From: Mycolicibacterium sp. BiH015
Lineage (GTDB): Bacteria > Actinomycetota > Actinomycetes > Mycobacteriales > Mycobacteriaceae
Assembly: GCF_027706845.1 (NCBI RefSeq)
Contig: NZ_JAQGCZ010000001.1
Coordinates: 248,001-312,000, forward strand
Direction: 5' to 3'
Length of the DNA stretch: 64,000 bases
The notes under the pieces were generated by a model. The model saw nothing but the letters and a program-made list of their open reading frames with translations. It searched no databases and was not told the DNA's origin. Both the position numbers and the translations under genes were made by a program. Below are positions 8,257-17,432 of this stretch, in pieces. Each line of letters starts with the position of its first letter. Positions within the stretch are counted from its first letter, which is position 1.

Positions 8257-10377
8257 TCAGCCGGGTTGTGCGGCTTTCGCGACATCGAGAACCCACGCGT
8301 ACTGGAACGCGGTTTCCTTCCACCGCTCGTAGCGGCCGCTGATTCCCCCGTGTCCGGCGTTCATTTCCGTCTTCAGCAGCACTTTGGCCGACTCACCGGC
8401 CGGATCGGTCTGCGCGTGACGCAGGGCCGCCACCCATTTCGCCGGCTCGACGTAGTACACCCTGGTGTCGTTGAGTGACGTCATCGCCAGAATCGCCGGG
8501 TAGGTCTTGCTCTCCACGTTTTCGTACGGAGAGTACGACTTCATGTAGCGGTAGACCTCCGGGTCTTCCAGCGGATTGCCCCACTCGTCCCATTCGGTCA
8601 CCGTCAACGGTAGCGAGGGATCCAGGATCGTGGTGAGCGGATCGACGAACGGCACCGTGGCGAGGATGCCGGCGAACAGATCCGGCGCCATATTGGCCAC
8701 CGCGCCCATCAACAGGCCCCCCGCACTGCCGCCGTAGGCGACCATGTTCTCGGGCCTGGTGACGTCGGTCCCGACCAGATGACTGCCGACGGAGATGAAG
8801 TCGGTGAACGTGTTGCGCTTCTCCAGCATCTTGCCGTGCTCGTACCACGGCCGGCCGAGTTCCCCGCCGCCACGGACGTGGGCGATAGCGAAGATCATCC
8901 CGCGGTCCAGCAGCGAGAGCCGTGCGATCGAGAACCGGGGATCCTCGCAGGATTCGTAGGCGCCGTATCCGTAGAGCAGGACGGGCGCCGGGTAGCGCAG
9001 GCCCGCCCGGTGGATGATGGAGATCGGAACGCGCGCACCGTCTGACGCGACAGCCCAGTCGCGCCGCTCGACATAGTCCTCGGGCCGGTAGTCACCGAGC
9101 ACGGGCTGCTCGCGCAGCAGGGTACGTTCACCGGTGGCCAGGTCGAGATCGTAGATGCGGACCGGGGTGACGAACGACGTCGCGCCGATCCGCATTTTCG
9201 GCGCACTCCAGTTGGGGTTGGCCGACAGCCCGACCGACATGAGCTCCGAATCGAACGTGATGTCTTTCGCCTCACCGTAACCGCCGTCGCGGATCGGCCA
9301 CAGTTGGATGCGCGGCAACGCATCCTTGCGGTAGCTCAGGACAAGGTGTCCAGCGAACGCGTCGATGGCGTCGAGCCGCACGTCCTCGCGATGGGCGATC
9401 AGCGTGCGGGTGTCGGTGGGATCGCTGACAGGCGCCTCGACGAGGGTGAAGTTCTCGGCGCCGTCGTTGTGCAGGATCAGGAACCGATTCTCCCCCCCGA
9501 CGACGGCATGCTCGATCGAGTACTCGACCGAATCTCTTCGCGGCCAGACGATGTCGAATTCCGCCTGCGGATCGGCGGCGTCGGCGTAGCGCAGCTCCGA
9601 GGTGACCGCGCTGCCCGCCGCGATGATGACGTACTTGTTGCTGCGGGTGCGCCCCACTCCGATCCAGTAGCGTTCGTCGGCCTCGTGGTAGACCCGCTCG
9701 GCCGGCAATCCGGATCCGAGCCGGTGTCGCCACACCGTGTCGGGACGCCAGGCGTCGTCGACGGTGACGTAGTAGATCGTGGCGTTGTCGGCGGCCCAGG
9801 TCGCACCGGCTCCGATACCGACGATCTCATCGTCGTAGCGCTGACCTGTCCGTAAATCCTTGAAGCGCAGTGTGTATCGCTCGTCACCCTTGACGTCTAC
9901 CGAGTACGCGAGGATGTTGCCGTCGACGCTGACGCTCGCGGCCCCGAGCGAGAAGAAGTCGTGCCCCTCGGCTTCGACGTTCTCGTCGAGCAGCACCTGC
10001 TCGCCCGGGATCTCGGTGTTCTCGTCGAGTTGCGGCGGGCTCCAGTCGTCGGGATCGGAGACAGGGCAACGACATTGCACGCCGTACTGCTTGCCCTGGA
10101 AGCTGCGGCCGTAGTACCACCAGTCACCGCGACGGGTGGGGACCGACAGATCGGTCTCCTTGGTGCGGGCTTTGATCTCGTCGAAGATCTTCTGCCGCAA
10201 CGGAGCAAGGCCTTCGGTCACATGCTCGGTGAAGGCGTTCTCCGCCTCCAGGTAGTCGATGACGTCCTTGCTCTCCTTGTCCCGCAACCACTCGTACGGG
10301 TCGATGAAGACGTCCCCATGGTGTTCACGGCGGGTGTCGACCCGCTTGGCGATGGGCGCCGACACGTCACCGCTCAC
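8257..10377 (-). CDS. ptrB: Oligopeptidase B (S9A prolyl oligopeptidase family)
   Basis: A 706-aa serine peptidase that cleaves short peptides after Arg/Lys. An N-terminal beta-propeller (from [14 protein letters not shown]) is followed by the alpha/beta hydrolase domain, with the nucleophile Ser in [12 protein letters not shown], the Asp region [11 protein letters not shown] and the catalytic His in [11 protein letters not shown]. The start is the GTG at 10377, which overlaps the purC stop by four bases (GTGA). An upstream GTG in frame would run deep into purC. In M. tuberculosis the ortholog is split into ptrBa/ptrBb (Rv0781/Rv0782); here it is one intact frame. Confidence 0.93.
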   Translation of the reverse strand: MSGDVSAPIAKRVDTRREHHGDVFIDPYEWLRDKESKDVIDYLEAENAFTEHVTEGLAPLRQKIFDEIKARTKETDLSVPTRRGDWWYYGRSFQGKQYGVQCRCPVSDPDDWSPPQLDENTEIPGEQVLLDENVEAEGHDFFSLGAASVSVDGNILAYSVDVKGDERYTLRFKDLRTGQRYDDEIVGIGAGATWAADNATIYYVTVDDAWRPDTVWRHRLGSGLPAERVYHEADERYWIGVGRTRSNKYVIIAAGSAVTSELRYADAADPQAEFDIVWPRRDSVEYSIEHAVVGGENRFLILHNDGAENFTLVEAPVSDPTDTRTLIAHREDVRLDAIDAFAGHLVLSYRKDALPRIQLWPIRDGGYGEAKDITFDSELMSVGLSANPNWSAPKMRIGATSFVTPVRIYDLDLATGERTLLREQPVLGDYRPEDYVERRDWAVASDGARVPISIIHRAGLRYPAPVLLYGYGAYESCEDPRFSIARLSLLDRGMIFAIAHVRGGGELGRPWYEHGKMLEKRNTFTDFISVGSHLVGTDVTRPENMVAYGGSAGGLLMGAVANMAPDLFAGILATVPFVDPLTTILDPSLPLTVTEWDEWGNPLEDPEVYRYMKSYSPYENVESKTYPAILAMTSLNDTRVYYVEPAKWVAALRHAQTDPAGESAKVLLKTEMNAGHGGISGRYERWKETAFQYAWVLDVAKAAQPG

Positions 10378-11267
10378 GCGGCTCCTCCGATCCAGTCGTC
10401 GAACTTCAGTCCCGAGATACGTTCGTAGGCTTCGATATAGCGCGCCCTGGTGGCGTCGACGATCGCTGCGGGCAGCGGAGGCGGCGGCTGGTCGCCGTGC
10501 CGGTCCCACCCGGATTCCGGGCCCGTCAACCAGTTACGGACGAACTGCTTGTCGAAACTGTTCTGCACCTGCCCCACCACGTAGTCGTCAGCGGGCCAGT
10601 AGCGTGACGAGTCCGGCGTGAATACTTCGTCGGCCAGCGTGAATTCACCACGGGCGTCGACGCCGAACTCGAATTTGGTGTCGGCGACGATGATGCCTTT
10701 GGTCAGTGCATGGTCGGCGCCCTGAATGTAGGTCGCCAGCGTGAGGTCCCGCAGCCGCGCGGCCCGGTCGGCGCCGATCAGGTCGACGACGTCGTCGAAG
10801 GTGATGTTGACGTCGTGTTCACCGAGGTCGGCCTTGGTCGCCGGGGTGAACAACGGTTCGTCGAACCTGCTGGCCTCCACCAGGCCGGTCGGCAGCGCGA
10901 TTCCGCAGACCGCGCCGGTCTTCTGGTAGTCGATCAACCCGGAGCCGGTCAGGTAGCCCCGCGCGACCGCCTCGACGGGCAGCATCTCGAGCTGCTTGAC
11001 GACGAGGGCGCGGCCCAGCACGTCCTCGGGGATGCGTTCGTCGTCGGGTGGTCCGGCGAGATGGTTGGGGGCGTCGACGAGTCCGAAGAAGAACACGCTC
11101 ATCGCCGTGAGCACCCGACCCTTGTCCGGGATCAGCGAGTCGAGGACGTAGTCGTAGGCCGAGATGCGGTCCGATGCGACGAACAGCAGGTGCCCGTCGT
11201 CGATGCGATACAGCTCACGAACCTTGCCGCTGGCCAGATGCTGGTAGTCGGACAGAGCGGGACGCAT
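10374..11267 (-). CDS. purC: SAICAR synthetase
   Basis: Phosphoribosylaminoimidazole-succinocarboxamide synthase (297 aa), which joins CAIR and Asp with ATP in purine synthesis. Family motifs are present: [27 protein letters not shown] (first part only quoted by role: ATP loop and SDRISA), [12 protein letters not shown] and [11 protein letters not shown] near the C-terminus. Length equals that of Rv0780. The stop is shared with the start of ptrB by a 4-base overlap, so both are probably on one message. Confidence 0.97.
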   Translation of the reverse strand: MRPALSDYQHLASGKVRELYRIDDGHLLFVASDRISAYDYVLDSLIPDKGRVLTAMSVFFFGLVDAPNHLAGPPDDERIPEDVLGRALVVKQLEMLPVEAVARGYLTGSGLIDYQKTGAVCGIALPTGLVEASRFDEPLFTPATKADLGEHDVNITFDDVVDLIGADRAARLRDLTLATYIQGADHALTKGIIVADTKFEFGVDARGEFTLADEVFTPDSSRYWPADDYVVGQVQNSFDKQFVRNWLTGPESGWDRHGDQPPPPLPAAIVDATRARYIEAYERISGLKFDDWIGGAA

Positions 11268-11310
11268 CGGGCCAGCCTATCGGTCGTCCGGAAGGCGCCT
11301 CCTATCAAGG

Positions 11311-11383
11311 GCGACGGGGGAAACGTCGAAGGGCGAGCGAAGCGACGGGGGAAATACCGAGGGCCAGCGAAGCGGCGGGCAGG
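11311..11383. repeat. Short direct repeats upstream of the Rv0779c-like gene
   Basis: The spacer between divergent purC and the membrane protein contains imperfect direct repeats. A full unit, GGGCGAGCGAAGCGACGGGG, lies at about 11331-11350 and a degenerate unit GGGCCAGCGAAGCGGCGGGC at about 11362-11381; a partial GGGCGACGGGGGAAA precedes them. The function is unknown. Such AGCGAAGCG repeats can arise by slippage or as dispersed intergenic repeats. Confidence 0.5.
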
Positions 11384-11401
11384 CGTGTTCTGATCGATTG
11401 C

Positions 11402-12034
11402 ATGAAATCTCGGTGGATCCCGTACGCCACGACACCGGCGCGGCTGTTACGGCAGTTGGTCAGCGACGTTGTCATGATCACCTGGGCGGCCATCTGGGTG
11501 TGGGTGGGCAGCGCGGTGTATGCGGCGGTGTCGACCATCGCCGAGTTCGGATATCAGCTGGAGGGCGGCGCCAACGGTGTCGCAGGCAACCTGGACAACG
11601 CCGGGAACAGTGCCGATGACGTCCCGTTGATCGGTGACACACTCGCAGGGCCGCTGCGGGGCGCCGGCGACGCGGCCCGCGAGATCGCGGGTGCCGGCCA
11701 GTCCCTGGGGGTGACGGCGGGGTGGCTGGCGTGGCTGCTCGCGCTCGCTGTCGCGGCACCGCCGATCCTGGCGCTGATGATGCCGTGGTTGTTCCTGCGG
11801 CTGCGGTTCTTCCGGCGCAAGTGGACGGCCGTCACGCTGTCGTCGACCGCGGCGGGTGAGGAACTGCTCGCCCTGCGCGCGTTGGCAAATCGGCCCCTGC
11901 CCAAGCTCGCCGCCGTCAGTCCGGATCCGGTGGGAGCGTGGCGCAATCAGGATCCGGTCGCGATCCGGGGGCTGGCGGCCCTGGAGTTGCGGGCGTCGGG
12001 AATCCGCGCCGCCAACCTCAAAAGCAAGAACTGA
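11402..12034 (+). CDS. Conserved mycobacterial transmembrane protein
   Basis: A 210-aa integral membrane protein with two strong hydrophobic segments, roughly residues 22-44 (VVMITWAAIWVWVGSAVYAA) and 115-142 (WLAWLLALAVAAPPILALMM region), followed by a basic LRLRFFRRK stretch and a soluble C-terminal tail. The loop between them is rich in Gly, Ala and Asp. No enzymatic motif is visible. It corresponds to Rv0779c. A long perfect inverted repeat begins one base after the stop. Confidence 0.82.
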   Translation: MKSRWIPYATTPARLLRQLVSDVVMITWAAIWVWVGSAVYAAVSTIAEFGYQLEGGANGVAGNLDNAGNSADDVPLIGDTLAGPLRGAGDAAREIAGAGQSLGVTAGWLAWLLALAVAAPPILALMMPWLFLRLRFFRRKWTAVTLSSTAAGEELLALRALANRPLPKLAAVSPDPVGAWRNQDPVAIRGLAALELRASGIRAANLKSKN

Positions 12035-12035
12035 T

Positions 12036-12098
12036 CGCCGGAATTGCATTCCCGCAGGCCCCCACTCGCAGAATGTCTGCTGGAATGCAATTCCGGCG
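12036..12098. repeat. 17-bp perfect inverted repeat, copy 1 of the GGAATTGCATTCC family
   Basis: CGCCGGAATTGCATTCC (12036-12052) pairs perfectly with GGAATGCAATTCCGGCG (12082-12098). It lies between two convergent genes (stops at 12034 and 12116) and so may act as a bidirectional terminator. The same core recurs at 36033-36089, where it sits between two genes on the same strand, and in degraded form near 57307. It is therefore a dispersed repeat, not merely a terminator. Confidence 0.75.
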
Positions 12099-12115
12099 GT
12101 TTGGTCAGCGGCGGG

Positions 12116-12694
12116 TCATTTCAGCAACCGCTTCAAGGCCGTGCCGAACGGGTGCTTGGCGGTCAGCGAACCGAACCGCACCTTGCCGGTGACGACGAGG
12201 TGCAGAGAGCGCGACGGCGGACTCGACGTCACCTTGACCGTCGTGGACGACGCGACGTTGCCCACACCGTTGAGGTCGGCGGTGGCACCGTCGGGCAGGA
12301 TCAGCTCAGTGGAACTGAAGTAGTCGTCGATGTCGACCTGCACCACCGGGCCTGGTAGCACTGCAGAGGTGAAATCCAATGTGATCGAACACATTCGGGT
12401 GACCAGACGGAGCTGCGGCGGTACCGTCCACCGACCTTTGCGGGAGATTCCCGACATCCAACTGCTCAACACCTCCGGTGCCGCCATCGCCGGTGCGGCA
12501 TCACGCCGGATATGGGGCAGATCGGCGATGACGGTGTCGAGCTCACGGCGCGTGCGCGCCGCGATGACGACGTCGATCCGTTCGGTGTACTCGTCGAGGG
12601 TCAGCATGCCCTGCCCCACGGCGTGTTCGAGGATCTGGGTCACTGCGGCCCGGTCGGCGTCGGATGCCCTGATATCGGGTTGACGAGAGTCCAC
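12116..12694 (-). CDS. DUF1707 (SHOCT-like) domain protein
   Basis: A 192-aa protein. The N-terminal DUF1707 domain (residues about 6-58: IRASDADRAAVTQILEHAV...) has the usual GMLTLDEYTERID and ELDTVIADLP. The C-terminal half is a beta-rich domain (LRLVTRMCSITLDFTSAVLP...) like the soluble DUF2154/LiaF-C region of envelope stress proteins. No transmembrane segment is evident. The start is GTG at 12694. The role is unknown; DUF1707 proteins are common in actinobacteria and often envelope-linked. Confidence 0.85.
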   Translation of the reverse strand: MDSRQPDIRASDADRAAVTQILEHAVGQGMLTLDEYTERIDVVIAARTRRELDTVIADLPHIRRDAAPAMAAPEVLSSWMSGISRKGRWTVPPQLRLVTRMCSITLDFTSAVLPGPVVQVDIDDYFSSTELILPDGATADLNGVGNVASSTTVKVTSSPPSRSLHLVVTGKVRFGSLTAKHPFGTALKRLLK

Positions 12695-12770
12695 CGAACC
12701 CAGACTAGGCGGGCGCCGGCTGCCCGACGAACCGGTTTCCGATCACGGGACACCGCAACAGTTTTGCGTC

Positions 12771-14189
12771 TTAGAGGATCGCGCCCGAGGTGTATTTCGC
12801 CGCTTCGGGATAACGTCCGACCAGGTCGTCGACCGCAGCGACGACGCGATCGACCTGATCGCCGGCCGCCCCGCTGAACACCTGCTTGTCCGCCAGGGCC
12901 GCGTCGAGCGCCACGCGGTCCAGCGGCAGGCGGGGATCGGCGGCGAGCCGGTCCAGCAGGTCGGGTTCGGCGCCGCGCTCGCGCATCGCCAGCGCCACCG
13001 CCACCGCGTGTTCCTTGATCACCTCGTGCGCGGTCTCCCGACCCACGCCGGCGCGCACCGCCGCGATGAGGATCCGCGTGGTGGCCAGGAACGGCAGATA
13101 GCGGTCGAGTTCCCGCTGGATCACCGCCGGGTAGGCCCCGAATTCGTCGAGCACCGTCAAGAACGTCTCGGTCTGGCCGTCGAGTGCGAAGAACGCATCG
13201 GGCAGCGCCACCCGCCGAACCACCGAGCAGAACACGTCGCCTTCGTTCCACTGGGCACCGGCGAGTTCGGCGGCCATCGAGCCGTATCCGCGCAGCACCA
13301 CCTGAAGTCCGTTGACTCGCTCACACGAGCGGGTGTTCATCTTGTGGGGCATCGCCGACGAGCCGACCTGCCCGGGGGCGAACCCCTCGGTGACCAGTTC
13401 GTGGCCTGCCATCAGCCGAATGGTGTGCGCCAGCGACGACGGCCCCGCACCCAGCTGCACGAGGGCCGAGACGACGTCGTGGTCCAGTGAACGGGGGTAG
13501 ACCTGGCCGACGCTGGTGAACACCTCGGTGAAGCCGAGGAATTGGGCGACGCGGGTCTCCAGCTCGGTCAGCCGCGCCGTGTCGCCGTCGAACAGGTCGA
13601 GCATGTCCTGCGCGGTGCCCATCGGGCCCTTGATGCCCCGTAGTGGGTAGCGCTTGATGAGCTGTTCGACCCGCTGCAGTGCGACGAGCATCTCCTCGGC
13701 GGCCGACGCGAATCGCTTGCCGAGCGTGGTGGCCTGCGCCGCGACGTTGTGGGAACGCCCGGCCATCACCAGGTCGCGGTAGAGCGCCGCACGCTCGGCC
13801 AGCCGCGCGACGACGGCGACGCCGTGGGCGTGGACGAGTTCCAGCGACCGCCGGATCTGCAACTGCTCCACGTTCTCGGTGAGGTCGCGGCTGGTCATGC
13901 CCTTGTGGACGTGCTCGTGGCCGGCGAGCGCGTTGAACTCCTCGATCCGGGCCTTCACGTCGTGGCGCAATACGCGCTCCCGTGCGGCGATCGACGCGAG
14001 GTCGACACTGTCCAACACCCGCTCGTAGTCGGCGACGACGCCGTCCGGGACGTCCACACCGAGTTCGGTCTGGGCCCGCAGCACCGCCAGCCACAACCGC
14101 CGCTCGGCGACGATCTTCGCTTCGGGCGACCAGATCGCCACCATCTCCTCGCTGGCGTAGCGACTGGCCAGGACGTTCGGGATGCTCAC
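12771..14189 (-). CDS. purB: Adenylosuccinate lyase
   Basis: Lyase acting twice in purine synthesis: SAICAR to AICAR, and adenylosuccinate to AMP. The 472 aa match the M. tuberculosis length when translation starts at the GTG at 14189 (VSIPNVLASRYASEEM); an ATG 21 bases upstream is possible but adds a non-conserved MLLSCVF. The fumarase/aspartase signature SSAMPHKMNTRSCER and the TSRDLTENVEQ segment with the general-acid region are intact. Divergent from the relZ-type gene, with 55 bases between starts. Confidence 0.97.
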   Translation of the reverse strand: MSIPNVLASRYASEEMVAIWSPEAKIVAERRLWLAVLRAQTELGVDVPDGVVADYERVLDSVDLASIAARERVLRHDVKARIEEFNALAGHEHVHKGMTSRDLTENVEQLQIRRSLELVHAHGVAVVARLAERAALYRDLVMAGRSHNVAAQATTLGKRFASAAEEMLVALQRVEQLIKRYPLRGIKGPMGTAQDMLDLFDGDTARLTELETRVAQFLGFTEVFTSVGQVYPRSLDHDVVSALVQLGAGPSSLAHTIRLMAGHELVTEGFAPGQVGSSAMPHKMNTRSCERVNGLQVVLRGYGSMAAELAGAQWNEGDVFCSVVRRVALPDAFFALDGQTETFLTVLDEFGAYPAVIQRELDRYLPFLATTRILIAAVRAGVGRETAHEVIKEHAVAVALAMRERGAEPDLLDRLAADPRLPLDRVALDAALADKQVFSGAAGDQVDRVVAAVDDLVGRYPEAAKYTSGAIL

Positions 14190-14244
14190 GAACACACAGC
14201 TTAGAAGCACCCTGTCGTGCCGGACCTACGGCACAGTAGAGGCC

Positions 14245-15966
14245 ATGCATTTCGTCGGGCTCGATCTCGCGTGGGGTGAGAAGAACCAGACCGGCGTCGC
14301 GGTGGTCGATTCCGACGGACGGCTGCTGCACGTGGGTACTGCGCACGACGACGACAGCATCGTGGCGGTCGTGGCACCGTTCACGAAGGGTGACTGCCTG
14401 GTCGCGATCGACGCGCCGCTGATCGTGAGGAACGCGACCGGGCACCGGCCGGCCGAGACGCAGTTCAATCGCGATTTTCAGCGGTTCGAGGCGGGTGCGC
14501 GACCGGCGTTCACCGACCGCCCCGAGTTCAAGCATCCGCGCGCGGCGCGGATCGCCGAACGGCTCGGCCTGGACACGGACCCGTCGTCGAGCTCGTCGCG
14601 CCGTGCGGTCGAGGTCTATCCCCATCCGGCGACCGTCGTGTTGTTCGAACTCGAGAAGACGTTGAAGTACAAGCGCGGTCCGTTTGCAGACCGACATCGT
14701 GAGCTGCTGCGGCTGATGACGCTGATCGAGGGCCTCGACGACGCGACGCCGAGGCTGCGCGCCAACCGCAGCGTCGCGTGGGTCGAACTGCGCAAGCGGG
14801 TCGAGGCCGCCACCAAGCCGAGCCACCTGGACCGCGACGAGGACCCGGTCGACGCGGTCATCTGCGCCTACGTGGGTCTGTACTGGTACCACCGGCCCGA
14901 GGACGTGACGATCTACGGAGACGCGTCAAGCGGCTACATCGTCACGCCGTCGCTGCCCGAGGCTCGCCGCGCAAAATCGCGCCCCCCGATCAAGACGCCG
15001 GCCCGGGCGGCGCCGTCGGCCGCGGTGGCCGACTACGCGGCCCGCCGGCCTGCTCTGGTGGAGGCGACGGACCACTATCTGCAGCTGGTCACCGCTCTTC
15101 TCGACGACGCAGGCATCAACTATCTGTCGGTCACCGCCCGCACCAAGAGTGTCGAATCGTTCGCCGCGAAGACGCGACGCCTTGCCCACGACGGCACGCC
15201 GCTCTACACCGAGCCCCTCGTCGAGATCACCGATCTGATCGGGCTGAGGGTCATCACCTATCTGCGTGAGGACGTCGACAGCGTGGCCGATCTGCTCGCC
15301 GAGGAGATGCGGCTGCTCGACGACCGCGACATGGGGCAGGAGACCGCACGCGAAGGTCGGTGGGGTTACGCCAGCAGACATCTGCTCGTCGGCGTGGAAG
15401 GCGTGCAGCAGCCGGCCTCGATCCAGGTGCGCACCGTGCTGCAGCATGCGTGGGCGGAGTTCGAACACGAGATCCGCTACAAGGGCTCGATTCCCGCCGC
15501 ACACGTCCCCGACCTGGACCGGCGCTTCACGTTGGCCGCCGGCCTGCTCGAGCTCGCAGATCGGGAGTTCTCGGCGGTCAGGGAACGGCTCCGGACCTCG
15601 ATGCCCGACACCACCGCACCCGAGACGACCAGCGACCCGCGGATTCCGACCGCGGTGCTGGCGACCTATCTGGGCAATAGGTTCCCCGATGCCGGGTGGT
15701 CGCGCACCGACCACTACTCGTGGATTGCCGGACTGCTGCTCGATCTCGGAATCGATTCCATCGACGAGGTCGACGACGTGCTCGCCGGTATCGACACCGA
15801 CGCCGTCAATGCCGCCATGGGCTACCGGTATCCGGCGGGTGCAGTGCGCCGCCTCGACGATGCGCTGCTGGCCGTGTTCGGTCGCCGATACCTTGAGCTG
15901 CAAGGCAATTCGCACCGGACCAAACTGTTGGAGACCAGATTGGCACGGCTGGAAGCCGAGTCCTAG
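14245..15966 (+). CDS. relZ: DUF429 (RNase HII-like) domain fused to a RelA/SpoT (p)ppGpp synthetase
   Basis: A 573-aa two-domain protein. Residues about 1-235 form a DUF429 RNase H-fold domain (FVGLDLAWGEKNQTGVAVVD and VAIDAPLIVRNATG supply acidic residues). Residues about 290-480 form a RelA/SpoT synthetase domain with DLIGLRVITYL, WGYASRHLLVG, IQVRTVLQHAWAEFEHE and RYKG; no HD hydrolase domain is present, so it makes but does not degrade the alarmone. The same fusion is known in M. smegmatis as MS_RHII-RSD/RelZ, a pGpp/(p)ppGpp synthetase that also acts on RNA-DNA hybrids. Its stop overlaps the convergent permease stop within CTAG. Confidence 0.92.
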   Translation: MHFVGLDLAWGEKNQTGVAVVDSDGRLLHVGTAHDDDSIVAVVAPFTKGDCLVAIDAPLIVRNATGHRPAETQFNRDFQRFEAGARPAFTDRPEFKHPRAARIAERLGLDTDPSSSSSRRAVEVYPHPATVVLFELEKTLKYKRGPFADRHRELLRLMTLIEGLDDATPRLRANRSVAWVELRKRVEAATKPSHLDRDEDPVDAVICAYVGLYWYHRPEDVTIYGDASSGYIVTPSLPEARRAKSRPPIKTPARAAPSAAVADYAARRPALVEATDHYLQLVTALLDDAGINYLSVTARTKSVESFAAKTRRLAHDGTPLYTEPLVEITDLIGLRVITYLREDVDSVADLLAEEMRLLDDRDMGQETAREGRWGYASRHLLVGVEGVQQPASIQVRTVLQHAWAEFEHEIRYKGSIPAAHVPDLDRRFTLAAGLLELADREFSAVRERLRTSMPDTTAPETTSDPRIPTAVLATYLGNRFPDAGWSRTDHYSWIAGLLLDLGIDSIDEVDDVLAGIDTDAVNAAMGYRYPAGAVRRLDDALLAVFGRRYLELQGNSHRTKLLETRLARLEAES

Positions 15967-17405
15967 TCCGGCGACGAGCCCAGGTGCGTCGGGTCGGTGA
16001 TGTGACCGTCCTCGATACCCAGCTGTTTGTTGATCTGCTGAGTGATGAAGAACAGCACGATGCCGATGACGACCAGCGCGCCGGCCACGATGTACTGCTG
16101 AGTGGGCCTGCCGGAGAACGGCAGCACGAGATACAGCGAGGCGATGAATCCGATCACCGGCAGCGCGGTCGGGGTCTTGAAGTGCCCGCCGGACGCTCGC
16201 ACGTCGCGTCGCAGCACCAGCACTGCCACGTTCACGACGGCGAAGACGGCGAGCAGCAGCAGGCTGGTGGTGCCGCCGAGAATCGAGATGGCGTTGCTAC
16301 TGGCGAACGTCGAAACGTAGGTGATGAGGCCGAAGGCGATCAACGTGGTGAAGACGATCGCCACCCAGGGGGACCGGCGGGTCGGATGCACCGTGCCCAG
16401 AACCGGGGGCAGGACATGCTGGCGCGCCATGCCGTAGATGAGCCTGCTGGCCATCAGCATGTTGATCAGTGCGGTGTTCGACACCGCGAACATCGTCATG
16501 AACGGCAGGATGTCGTCGATCGGCAGCCCTGGCGCACCGGCCTTGACGACCTCCACGAGCGGGGTGTCGCTCTCCTCCAGCTTGCCGATCGGCACCAGCG
16601 CGACGGCCACTATCGAGACGAGCACGTAGACGATGCCCGCGATGGTCAGTCCCGAGAGCAGGATCTTGGGGAACGTGTTGATCGGATCCTTGGTCTCCTC
16701 GGCCATGTTCACCGAGTCCTCGAATCCGACCATCGCGAAGAAGGCCAGCGAGGTGGCTGCGGTGACCGCGAGGAAGGTGTTCTTGTCCTCTGCCGTCTCG
16801 AACGCCACGATGCGGGAGAAATCGACGTCACCGCCGCCGCCGGTGAACGCCCACAAGCCCACCAGGATCACCACCAGCAGACCTGTGATCTCGACGACCG
16901 TGAGGACGACGTTGAGCTTCACGCTTTCTCCGACGCCGCGGTAGTTGATCGCCGCCAAGGCGGCCATGAACACCAGCGCCAGGATCAGCACGCCGGCTTT
17001 CGGCGCGTCCTCCACTCCGAAACCGGTGAAGAAGTTCGCCGCGAAGGCCCTGGAAGCCGTTGACGCCGAGGTAATTCCGGAGCACATCACCACGAAGGCC
17101 ACCAGGAACGTGATGAAGTGGATTCCAAAGGCCTTGTGAGCGTAGAGCGCTGCGCCTGCGGCCTGCGGATACTTGGTCACCAGCTCCAGATAGCTGAACG
17201 CGGTGATGGTCGCGACAATGAATGCGACGAGGAATGGAAGCCATGCCGCGCCACCGACTTCGGCGGCAACGTCGCCCACGAGAGCGTAGACCCCGGTGCC
17301 CAGAATGTCGCCGACGACGAACAGCAGCAGCAGACCTGGGCCCATCACCCTCTTGAGCTCAGGCTGCGTTTCGGAGCTGTTCGTGCCGGCCGCGGTTTCT
17401 GACAT
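15963..17405 (-). CDS. APC-superfamily amino acid permease
   Basis: About 480 aa with some 12 hydrophobic segments, opening with GPGLLLLFVVGDILGTGVYALVG, the conserved TM1 of APC transporters, and containing GFEDSVNMAEETKDP after TM6 (the family's consensus E-E-x-x-x-P loop). It probably imports an amino acid or amine by proton symport; specificity is unknown. The ATG at 17405 lies behind GGGAGGGCGTG; a GTG three bases earlier is an alternative. Its stop shares CTAG with the convergent relZ stop. Confidence 0.88.
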   Translation of the reverse strand: MSETAAGTNSSETQPELKRVMGPGLLLLFVVGDILGTGVYALVGDVAAEVGGAAWLPFLVAFIVATITAFSYLELVTKYPQAAGAALYAHKAFGIHFITFLVAFVVMCSGITSASTASRAFAANFFTGFGVEDAPKAGVLILALVFMAALAAINYRGVGESVKLNVVLTVVEITGLLVVILVGLWAFTGGGGDVDFSRIVAFETAEDKNTFLAVTAATSLAFFAMVGFEDSVNMAEETKDPINTFPKILLSGLTIAGIVYVLVSIVAVALVPIGKLEESDTPLVEVVKAGAPGLPIDDILPFMTMFAVSNTALINMLMASRLIYGMARQHVLPPVLGTVHPTRRSPWVAIVFTTLIAFGLITYVSTFASSNAISILGGTTSLLLLAVFAVVNVAVLVLRRDVRASGGHFKTPTALPVIGFIASLYLVLPFSGRPTQQYIVAGALVVIGIVLFFITQQINKQLGIEDGHITDPTHLGSSPD

Positions 17406-17432
17406 CACGCCCTCCCCACTGGTTCGCTCGGA

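Noticed and set aside
12730..12737. AACCGGTT, a possible KstR-core match upstream of the DUF1707 gene
   Set aside because: It fits AACnnGTT but the outer T and A positions of TnnAACnnGTTnnA are not met, and the gene has no steroid link.
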